Shown here one piece after another: positions 11,060-22,000 of a DNA stretch of 64,000 nucleotides (the first letter of the stretch is position 1; each line of letters begins with the position of its first letter). The stretch comes from Phoronis australis (Eukaryota; Phoronida; Phoronidae): contig NMRA01000119.1 of assembly GCA_002633005.1 (NCBI GenBank), forward strand, positions 381,636-445,635, given 5' to 3'. The position numbers were made by a program, and so were the translations under genes. The notes under the pieces were generated by a model, which worked only from the letters and a program-made list of their open reading frames with translations, was not told the origin of the DNA and did not search any database.

Positions 11060-11215
11060 GTGTGGTAATAGCCGAGATTACCCGACCCAGGAATTGAAGC
11101 AGCAACCCCCATAAAACTGGCGAGCATGCTAACCATTTAGCAAATAGGCAATTGCCCGTAAGCGAGTGGTTAGCAGAGGCTCACTGGAAGCATGTCTACA
11201 ACATTCCCCCCTTTC
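11060..11215 (-). repeat. tRNA-derived SINE, copy with A and B boxes
   Basis: The reverse complement runs from CTTCCAGTGAGCCTCTGC, through AATTGCCTATTTGC, to an A-box-like TGGTTAGCATGCTCGCC and a degenerate B box GGTTGCTGCTTCAATTCC, ending GGGTAATCTCGGCTATTACC. Three other matches in the window give the family outline. Between BCS1L and PAP-A. Confidence 0.65.
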
Positions 11216-11439
11216 CTCCGCAACAGACATGCCACCTGCAGGAAGGAGAACTGCAGGTTATCTCGTATACAGGCCATCAACTTCCCTTGGTACCTTTACA
11301 ACCACAACACAGGTGAACACAATGTTGTTGCTCATACAGGTCCTCCTGGAACTTACCATCACCATAACCTACAGCTACACGTGCCACACAAGGTCCGCTG
11401 GTACTAGTTGGCAGTGCTTCATCAGTAAATCATTCATTT

Positions 11440-12470
11440 GCCGGATGCGCCATTTGTTGTAATAGCTGAGATTACCCAACCGTGGAATCAAATCAGCAAC
11501 CCCCATAATAGACAATGACCATCGCCTCTGTTGGCCCGAAGCAGAGGCGATGCAGAGGCTATAGGCGCTCTGTATGCCGGAAGCTTTTCGACGAATTATG
11601 CCTCGCACCATCAAAGTCACGTTGTTATAAATACCTTTTGCGCATAGAGGAACACCTTAGGAGGTTGTCGATGCGTTTAATTTCTTCCAACTCGAACAAA
11701 TACTCCCGTTATGAAACTTTTTCTTCGAGCAGTCCCTATTTCAGTTCCCAAAATCGTGAAATCAACTTTTTCATTTTTTTAACCAGGCCGAAGGTCAGAA
11801 GTTGCGGACCTACCAGCGAACTTTGAAAGCTGAAGTTCCCGCCCTTCGCGTACGTGCTGCCGGGAACCAGCCGTGCATTTGCCGTGTTGTTAAACATTAA
11901 AATGTCAAATATGTGCACAAAAACTATTAAATGTCATATCAACAGCATTTATTTTTATCAAATACAAACAATGATTCATTGAAATACAATCAGTTTCAAG
12001 TAACGCCAATTAAAGACAAGTATAAGTGGTGGCATCCATTTGACTGACAAGACCGCAATGGCTCACATTTGGCCTATTTAAAGATTGAGGTTATGAATTC
12101 ACATCACCTAGCGAGCGCGGTAAAAATTGGAGTGTGCGCAGTATAAAAATGGTGAGTTCATCGACAACCTCCTAGGCTAAGGTGTTCCTCTATGCGCTAA
12201 AGGTATTTATAACAATGTGACTTTGATGGTTTAGTCGGTGCGAGGCATAATTCGCCGAAAAGCTTCCGGCGTACAGAGCGCCTATAGCCTCTGCATCGCC
12301 TCTGCTTCGGGCCAACAGAGGCGATGGTCATTACCTACCCCCATAATGATTGGCATAAAACTGCCAGTGGCGAGCGTGCTAACCACATTAAGCTAATAGG
12401 CAATTGTCCGTTAGCCAGTGCGGAGTGACCAACAGAGACTATAATTCACCAGAAGCACATCTACAGCAAC
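11440..12470 (-). repeat. tRNA-derived SINE split by a DNA transposon
   Basis: The two halves of a second SINE copy flank the element at 11511-12338. The left half (to 11510) contains GGAATCAAATCAGCAACCCC. The right half resumes with ACCCCCATAAT and continues with GGCGAGCGTGCTAACC and the SINE head. Reading across the insertion restores the order seen in the copy at 11060-11215. Confidence 0.7.
11511..12338. mobile_element. TIR element (about 0.83 kb) inserted in a SINE
   Basis: Terminal inverted repeats of about 160 bp. The left arm runs from AATGACCATCGCCTCTGTTG through CTCGCACCATCAAAGTCAC to GGAGGTTGTCGATG (about 11670). The right arm (about 12170-12334) mirrors it and ends CAGAGGCGATGGTCATT. 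The arms differ by a few substitutions and two 6-base indels. The flanking 11-mer ACCCCCATAAT on both sides looks like the target-site duplication. No transposase is recognised. A 103-aa frame across the left arm is probably accidental, because its counterpart in the right arm is broken by a stop. Confidence 0.75.
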
Positions 12471-12958
12471 TGAGAGGAGCTGTTCTAAGGTAAGCCAGTC
12501 TAGTAGATTTAGTAATACCTCAAGTTTCTTCGTGGTTATATCTTTTGGCCTGGGACTCGTCAAAAAAGTTGCATTCTTCATAGTATATTATGTTGTAATA
12601 ACGGGGTTAGGGCGGCACACTACACAACCATGAAACAATCTGGTCATTAAGAGTTGATGAAAAGTTTCTAAAATAAGTTGAGTATTTCAGAAAAACAACA
12701 CATACCGGGAAAAGAAATTAAAAATCAAGCTTCACACATTTTCCCAGAGGAGGCAGCCATATTAAGCACACGTCGTGTTAAAATACATGTTTATTATTGA
12801 ACCAAAAACATGTGATAAATGCATTTTTTTCTGTAGTAATTTACCCTAATATTATTTAACTAATTTTAATTGGTAAAAAGAGAGTTTATTTGTTTTTAGA
12901 GAAATTGTAAAATGGAATATACTTTGTGTTTTTGGTGCAATATACATTACAGCGCTTC

Positions 12959-12973
12959 TCATGTGTCACATGA
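12959..12973 (+). promoter_or_regulatory. Paired M-box (E-box) upstream of PAP-A
   Basis: TCATGTG-T-CACATGA is a perfect inverted pair of the MITF/TFE M-box heptamer, ending 39 bases before the ATG at 13013. An AG at 13000-13001 could be a splice acceptor, in which case the motif would sit at an intron end rather than in the core promoter. PAP-B and PAP-C carry the same octamer at similar distances. Confidence 0.45.
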
Positions 12974-13012
12974 CAATTGACCTCAATTGACATATTTTCA
13001 GCAACTACGGAG

Positions 13013-16000
13013 ATGGAGCTGTTGGCTGTCGTTTGTTTTCTTTCACTAATTTGTTTTTCATCTACTTATAAACTTGGTGAAAAGATCAGAGTGAATCCAG
13101 ACTATGACTTTGAAGTATGGGGCCAACCACAACAAATTCATCTGTCATATGGAGGTAATTTTTTGACAAAAGTTTGCTGCTTTATGACTTTATTTGACAC
13201 TGGCTACCGAGGTTATACAATTACATTACCTGTGGCTGTGCTGTGGAGGTCGCAAGCGATAGCATATCCTCATAAAAAGTAACTCATCTCAAAATATAGC
13301 AAATAACATCGAATGAAACATGAGCATGCCTGTACTGATTTATAATTTACACATACCGTGACTGTACAGAGAATTTATTCAACATAGTTTGAACCTCAGA
13401 TAGACTATATATCTGAGATTGAACATATTCATGAAAATCTGCTGAGGTTCACTCAAGCTTCCCTAGCCTGGTGTCATTTTGAGGAAGTCACATGAAATCA
13501 TGCCAGTTACAAACAAAAAGTCTAAGGCGCAGGGACACAAACCTTACTTGTTCCTCCAACTATCCTCTCATGCTGCTTTTTGCAAGTGTTAGCAGCCAGG
13601 TCACATGCTTGTCAAAGTAGTCTTGTTGTCGCCTACTAACTTGCGTGACGTCAATTGAAATACTTATGGCTATCACACGTGGTGAAAAACTTAACTGACC
13701 AAAAATGTGGAGTTGATTTTTTTGCCAAAATTGTTTTAATTCCTGTAGACTGCATGATTCGTCTAGGATATATACATAGAACCAAAAAGGATCACTGAAG
13801 AAATGAAGTAAACGCTTTTGTAAGTGATAATTTAAGTGTAAAATGTATTTTTGATGAGGTGAAAACCTCTTCTCTGGTGTCCAGATTCTGACAGGGCTCG
13901 ACATAACGAGCTGCAGGTCGCATTTGCCACCTGAAATTTGGAAATGCGAGCTGAGATTTTTGTCAGCTCGTATAAAGTCGCAAAATGCGACCTGGAATTT
14001 CCAACGAATGCGAGCTGAGTTTTTACACTTCTCAACAGATACCCGGCAAATACGAATCAGGTCTTGTTAATCCGACTGTTATTTGGTTGTTGCCAAATAG
14101 AAGTTCAAAAGAACACTAACCGAGAACTGCCCTCCCGATGACTTGTAAGCATGTCGCGTGAACATGGGATATACAGAATCGATCTTTGACGCGTTTCATT
14201 GGCTAACACTTTCGGNNNNNNNNNNNNNNNNNNNNNNNNNNNNNNNNNNNNNNNNNNNNNNNNNNNNNNNNNNNNNNNNNNNNNNNNNNNNNNNNNNNNN
14301 NNNNNNNNNNNNNNNNNNNNNNNNNNNNNNNNNNNNNNNNNNNNNNNNNNNNNNNNNNNNNNNNNNNNNNNNNNNNNNNNNNNNNNNNNNNNNNNNNNNN
14401 NNNNNNNNNNNNNNNNNNNNNNNNNNNNNNNNNNNNNNNNNNNNNNNNNNNNNNNNNNNNNNNNNNNNNNNNNNNNNNNNNNNNNNNNNNNNNNNNNNNN
14501 NNNNNNNNNNNNNNNNNNNNNNNNNNNNNNNNNNNNNNNNNNNNNNNNNNNNNNNNNNNNNNNNNNNNNNNNNNNNNNNNNNNNNNNNNNNNNNNNNNNN
14601 NNNNNNNNNNNNNNNNNNNNNNNNNNNNNNNNNNNNTGTGTGTCACTTTCATTTTACACAACTTCAGTTTTCAAAAACGTCTTTTCACAATATGTAAAAA
14701 CCAAATCCCGGCTTTATTTTATACCTCGGAAAGAAAGTTAACACTAGTGACGTGCGTGTCGTTTTGCGACTGACCTATTTTTCCCGTACTTGGAGAGTAT
14801 TGAAGAGCAAACTCGCGATTACCCGAGTTAGTTTGAATCGTTAACGACTTTGATGACGGCCAGTAGCAGACCAGATCTAACAAAATCCCAGATACTTTTT
14901 CAACGGGCATTTTCTCCCTTTTCACATCGCAAATTTAGCTACTCCAATGCACAAGTCAGTTAGAGAGCACTGATTCAACTTTCACGCCGGCAACTTGCCT
15001 TGCGCTCTAGAGTCTTTCAATGGCGGTCGTGAAGAACAGTAAGGCCGTACCTGCATGAATGAAGTCAATTTTGAGATCCGAAATTTGTGAGTATTTAACG
15101 CTGCAGATAAGAGCATAATCTAAACATTTTCTAGATGATCTAAAAAATCTATTTTGGCGCGTAAAAATGGCGGGAAAATTTTGCGACCTGGCATTTACGA
15201 ATGCGAGCTGGATTTTGAAAATGCGACCTGGGATTTTGGCTAGGTCGCAAGATGCGACCTGGCGATTTGAATAGCGTCGAGCCCTGTCTGACTACAGCCC
15301 GTTTAAAGTTCGTGGAGATGACATTGCACAGAAACTGATGGGGATTGTTGTAGTCTTTTGCCCAGCCAGCCGAGGGGCTACGTATTGCCTACCAAGAATT
15401 AGTACTTGTCTTGTCTTAGCAGGTTAAGTTACTGGGCTTCCAATGTCAACCAAATAGCAAGATGGTGCAAGGTAGATGCTGTATTTTAGACGTGCTTCCA
15501 GTGAATCATATGAGCCTCTTTTAGCCACTGGCTAACAAGTAATTGCCTATTAGCTGATAGTTTTATCGGGTCGCTGGTTCGATTCCCGACAATTACTACA
15601 AAGCCTTACATCACAAGCCCGTGTAACCCAAAAGACGATCTCAGTTATACTGTGTATGCTGTCAATTTCAGAGATGATTTTTAGGAAATCAGACATGACA
15701 AACAACATGAAAAGCAGCCTGCAAGTTTTTTGGTTGAGATACTATGAATTCTGGAAATTGCAAATTTTCAGATCTGCTGTATCTCAAGCTTTCGTCCTTT
15801 GGAAGGGTTGCCTATAGAGACTTCTAACTTCCATACAAATGAGAGGTAGTGCTTGACCAATAGGCAATGGCAAACACAAATACAGCCTTTATGCCTGAAA
15901 ATTTTCTGCAAATCCTGGCTAAACTATCAAAGTTAAATTACTATATGTACATTGGTAGGTGGGCTGTGACCCTATGGGATGTTCACCGTCTGTGCCATCT

Positions 16001-19000
16001 GCACTGTCCCAATTGAGACAGTAGTGCTGTCTACTTGACCAGCAGGATCACACCAATAATCATGGTAATTTTTTGATTAACATAGGTTTGATATGCATAT
16101 TGCCGCATATGAAGGATTTTGGATTGAAACTCTGCATTAAAGACAATATTCTATTTAATTTCCCTTAATGTCTTTTAGAAAGCCCTTCAGAGATGACTGT
16201 CACCTGGGCAACATTGAACTATACTGACGAATCTATTGTGGAGTATGGAATCAATGGCCTTGACATGTATACACACGGAAAAATGAGGAACTTCACGGAT
16301 GGAGGGTCTGAACACAAAATATTTTATGTACATCAGGTGACACTGACTGGCTTGACTCCTGGCCAAGTTTATAGTAAGTATCGTGCTTAAGACTATGATA
16401 TTTTCCAGTCATAATTAATATACATATATCGGAGTTTATATTTATTGAACTGTTTTTTTTTGTTATTTTAACCATCACCCTCTTGTACTCACGTTGCATT
16501 TATTTGGGCAAGTACAATGTTTTTTTAACGTAAATTGCAAAACAGCTCTAAATTGCTAAAAAAAATTTGAATCCTAGTTTACACGAACTCAGGCACTGGG
16601 ACATGTGAATGTTTGTCATCATTCTTCATCCGCTCAAGTTGTATTTACTCGACCATGCAGTTAAAGAGCAGCAAAAGTTGTATAATTACCTTTAATACAA
16701 TAGAATGCGCTGCAGCATTGTTTGTTTAATTCATGTTGTTATAACACTGTGTAGCTGCGTGTTATCATACTGGACTTTGTGGTTGGTTATAACCAGATAT
16801 TCTAGGGGAGTGATAATATCTGATAGTTTCAATCAGATTACTCATGGGTTTGGTGGCCAAAGTGGTGACCTGAAAATTATCCTCAAAGATATTATTGTCT
16901 GTAGTGTGGCAGAAATTAACATTAAAATTATAGATAAAGCTGTGTATGAATTTGTTTACTGTGCTATGTGTATTTATCGCTTAATTTTTGATGTGTTGAC
17001 TTGTTTTGAAACATTTCAAATAGAACAAACTAGAATTTCCTCATTTACCCACAGTAGCAATTGACAATCTGTAAGACGTCAGCTTCAGGGTAATGGTCTG
17101 ATGTAACGTGCCTGAATTTTGAGAACCAGTTTTCTACACTAAATAACAGGCATCAAACTGGTTCTCGAAATACGGGCACGTTATATAAGACTATTGCCAG
17201 CTTCAAGGTAGAATGGAACCAGCAGTCCCTGCAGTCGCAAACCGCACTTGCTAAATAGGAGATTATTTTTAGCATTATATTTACCTTCTAAGGTCACTGG
17301 CCGTGATTTCAGCAAATGTCTGGCAGACCAGCAAGAATTGACAATTTGTAGTAAATTCTGTAAAAGTGATAGTGTCTTTTATAATTTATGTATTATTTAA
17401 ACTTTATTAAATGACTGGTTAAAATCTTTGTGAAAGCACTGATGATATTCACGTTACCGTGCAAAAGAGATAATGTATATAATTAAATTATTGAGAGTAT
17501 TAAAATAGATAAATAAATTAAGTACTATGTACAATTACATTACTAAATGTGTAAATTGAAAAAATATGGCAAATATTAATGGAAAATAATCGTATACAAA
17601 GTGGAGCCAGGAAAAAACAACTAGTTGCAAACAACTACGCTGGTCCATGTACCAAATTTCAATACCTCTTTTTAAAGACATAGGCATTGGTCGAGTTTGT
17701 AACAGCAGATCCCAGTCTGTTGTATGCTACGGTACCTCTAGAGGCAAATGCAGCAGTTGTTTTTTTTTCTGACACCAAGCAATCTGTGGTACTCGGTCTT
17801 CTCAAATTTACAGAGTGATGCATGTTTGTCAAAAGTAACAAAAATTGAGTTTATATTCACGAAGTGGATTGTCAAAAAGTACCAACATTTTTTTCTAAGG
17901 TAGCGAAACATATCCTAAGAAACATTGTTCCAAAAATCTCGATTTTCCTCTCCCGGTAGTTGATTTAGACAAACTTTAAAGGCACTTCTGACTCCCATAA
18001 TAGCACACATTTCACAGGTTTTTGAATATGTTAAAAACAAGAATGTATCTTTTCTAAATAATCATTATCTCTTCATAGGATACCACTGTGGAAGCAGTAA
18101 TGGATGGAGTGAAATATTTGGTTTTCGCGCCATGCCAGCTGGCACTAACTGGAGCCCGAGATTCGTTGTCTATGGAGACATGGGCTATCAGAATCCACAA
18201 TCACTACCCAGGATCCAATATGAAACACAGAAGGGAATGTATGATGCTGTGCTGCATGTCGGTGACTTGGGGTATAACATGGAATATGTGAGTGTCTGCC
18301 CCAGGGATGCTGGGTTAAAGTTGTATTGAATAGTTACGCTTTCAGAAGCAAAAATAATGACTTCAAACTGAGGTAAGGCATCTTTCAATTGGTTAGTCAA
18401 CCTTTCCTAAATTTTGTGACGTTAATTAACCACAGGTAATCTCTCCTTTCATTTTGATCACAGCACAGAAACCAATTGCTATGGTCGTTGTAAAGGCACT
18501 TATGAAACCAGTTTTCCTGTTTCAGGATTCACTGTTTTGGCTATGAATAGGGAAAGGAAAATACACTTTTAAGATCTGATTTATTAGTTTTTTATGAAGA
18601 CATTTTTTGGTGAGCAGTGTTTACTGTGGTTATGTTTAATGCCATGTGCAACATTAGTAAACTGTATTATGCCTGTTGTTCTAGCAAAACGGATACATTG
18701 GCGACATGTTCCTGAAGGTGATTGAGCCCATCGCAGCGTACATTCCATACATGACCTGTCCAGGCAATCATGAGTCAGCTTAGTAAGTGTAGCACCTTGT
18801 CTACGCAAGCTGCTCTCAATAATTTGTTGTTCCTGAATGAAGTACAAATACAATTTGGTAACTTGTAGTCAAATAACTCATTAAGAATGGTGTTCTAGAA
18901 TGCTGGATTTTACTGCAGTTTAAATCATTCTCATTTCTTCAGTATTTAGCTGCCAAAATTGAAAAATGTATCTAGCCACTTTAGCTCGTTAAATCGTGCT

Positions 19001-22000
19001 CGTCCGTATTGCCTATGACACAAGTCGGAGCATTCGGAAAGAAGCCGAGATTAAATAAGGGTGGTAATGTTTTAACCCCCAAATGCTTTGGGTAAGGATT
19101 ATACATTTAGTGGATTTTCACTTTACTTTATTCTAACCAAATGACTGCAATATCATGACTGTCCCAGTGCAAGAGAAGAGAGGAGACAAGAATCTGGATG
19201 CTCTTGCACTATAGATTCAAGAAATTTAGGTTGAAATATATCATTACCAACCAGATTTTTAAAATTTTCCACTTGTCTGAAGGTATGTTGATTCGTGCCA
19301 AAAATTCAACAGTGAACAAGGACTTACTCTAAAAATGGTAGGATTCCGTGTCTGGGTAGATATTAAAAGACCAAATTTCTGGACTCAGTTTACTTGAAAA
19401 AACTTCAAGGAACTACTGACTACCACTTTTTTGGCAGAGACTTTCTATTTACTCCACAAAATTGCTGTCAAACCTGACCCACCCCATTTTCTGCAATTTT
19501 GGGGGGAATTTCAAAGGCCCAAACCATGACCTTATACCGTAATTACAACTTAAGTCAGAAAATAAAATTTGGTCTAACGCAACTATTTTTGCAAAATGTT
19601 CAAATCTCAGTTGAGCAAATGTGCAGAATCTCTGACAATACACAAAACTGCTAGCTACTGAGATAATTTTAATTATCTCAGTAGCTAGCAGTTTGTAAAT
19701 GTCTGTACAATATTTGCAGACAGTAAAGTGCTCATAATTACTTGGCTGAACCCTTATTCAGCAATTGTGAAGTGGGACCAAATTCCTTGTTAGTCACTTT
19801 GCATGAAACAGACCCCTAGCTTTCAAGCATTTGTCACATTGTCCGAGACTTTGATCTCCTTAAATAGCGTTGTATACAGTTCCATTCTTTCGCATCACCT
19901 TCTCATAAATCTTAAGAGTGAGATGGTGCTATAATTGAAGTAATTAATTTTCACATTGAACCGCATAGCAAATCGGTTTTGTTAGTTTTAAATAATCTCA
20001 AACTCGCCCTGTCCAAATGGACGAAATAAATTAGTTTGATAAGCACATAGTTCTGTATCTGTTACCACTAGTGTCATAAACACTCACCACATTGATAACT
20101 AATTATGTTTTAGTATAAGACCTTAGTCCAAAGGCATGCAATTGTCTGCCAACATTTGATGTTCTTGTAGTTTGTCTGGAATACCGTTTCTTCATGGATT
20201 TTAGAATAGAAGTTAGAATTTGAAGAGTAGGTCACACTGTCTTGAAGTTGCATCTCAGGATTGATTACTGAATGTGCTTCTCTATAAATATGAGTTTGCA
20301 CCCTAATGATGTCTACACCACTTTCCTTTTGCCACTGATTTTGTTCCTGTTCTGTGTCACCACAGACTTTGTGAGGGTTTCATTTGCATTTGGACTCTTA
20401 CAGCAACTTCACTCATTACCGATACAGATTCAGCATGCCTAAAGCTGGCGGTGATGGACAAAATTTATGGTATAGGTGAGTGTCTCTTGGTTTAGACAAT
20501 TTTTGACTACGTCTTGCGAAGCCAAGCTCTCTAGCTCATTATGAATTAACATCATTAGAACAGAAAGTTTAATATATGACTGCACTGTGTGGATCATGCA
20601 TTGGTACTGTGTAATTGTGGAATTTGCTGTATTGATGACTCAATTCAAAGCATGAAATAGTCATTCATCTTGAAGAGTTGGAATTTGATACTAGTCTTGG
20701 CATTTAACTGGTGAGTTAAAAGTTCCCGCTACCACTTGCTGCATTATTTGGATCTACCAATTCAAATGCATTGTTGTTTTTGGTTGTGTGTTTCGTTGGC
20801 GTATACATGTTTTAGTCTTCGTTTATTTCAGCTTTGACATTGGTCCGGCCCACATCATTTCTTTCTCGACTGAAGTGTACTATTACTCACAATACGGCTG
20901 GGAGCTCATTGTTGAACAATACAGGTGGCTGCAACAGGACTTAATGGTAAATACCACTTGACTGAACTATACTACCTTTATCTAGTTAGATGGTGCACTG
21001 TGCATTGCCAAGCTAAAGTTTGACATGTGTCCCATGCAATTAATGATGAAAAGCGATGGTAATTGTTGTCTGTTGAATCAAATTTAATTTTTCATTTCCA
21101 TCAATGTTGTCATAACCAAGAATTTAAGTTACACACGCAACACCGTTTGTGTGGGTGTATTCTAGTGTTGTTATTTAACTGTAGTTCATCATTGGCTTCT
21201 TGACAGTCGTTAGAGTCCTTAGTGCATGAACCAGAGATGGTGCTATGTTATGAAGAGTGTCATTAGGTTCTCGATGAGAAAGTGTTGATCATCAAAATGT
21301 TTTGAATTTAAAAGTTATGTTAATCATTTTAGTGATGTGGTAGACCTTGGAAATATATTGTTTAATATAAGTATTTCATTCTCAAGGCTGTTGATATTCT
21401 GTGCCCTCAAAGTTGATGTTCTACGTTTTGTAAATTCGGCATTTAATTGTGTGAATGCCTGTTTTTTTTTCAGAAAGCGAACTTGCCAGAAAACCGATTG
21501 AGAAGGCCTTGGATAATTGTGATGGGCCACCATCCCATGTACTGTACGAATAGCAATGATCCCACTGTGTGTTTGACTGAGAAAAATGCTGTGAGTTGGG
21601 AGTCCATGTAGGCCTTTGCGGTCAAGTGTAGTTTAATTGCTGCCAGTATTTAGTCTGCAGTTTAGGCTCACCGTTCCAGGTGTTAAGATGGTGAATTCCG
21701 CTTTCACTCTGTCATCATGATGGGAAATTCTGTCTGTGCTCAGTTTTCATGATGAATTCCTGGCTGTTTTTTTGGCATTTTGTCTAACAATGGTTCACCA
21801 GATAAAGTTGAGAGTGTTCAGACTAGATTATATACTTTATTGAAATCAGAAGATTTATAATTGAAATGCTTTGTTTTGTTCATCTGCATTGTCACAGATT
21901 GTAAAATATGGTGTCAGTCCCTTTTTGTGTTTTCTAGACCTGTTGATGGTCCATGTGTGGTATTAAAATTTATTTACTTTTAATTACTTTTTAATTTATT

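Larger units (their letters stand above)
13155..16178 (+). other. PAP-A intron 1
   Basis: A 3-kb intron with no coding exon that I can support. It contains the 1.4-kb CAGGG-ended element (13892-15286), which includes an assembly gap, and a SINE at 15485-15605. Confidence 0.7.

Noticed and set aside
11515-11826. 103-aa ORF in the left arm of the TIR element as a transposase start
   Set aside because: The mirrored right arm does not keep the frame and no transposase motif is visible; likely chance.
14158-14741. Long frames through the N run at 14216-14636
   Set aside because: Same artefact of unknown bases.
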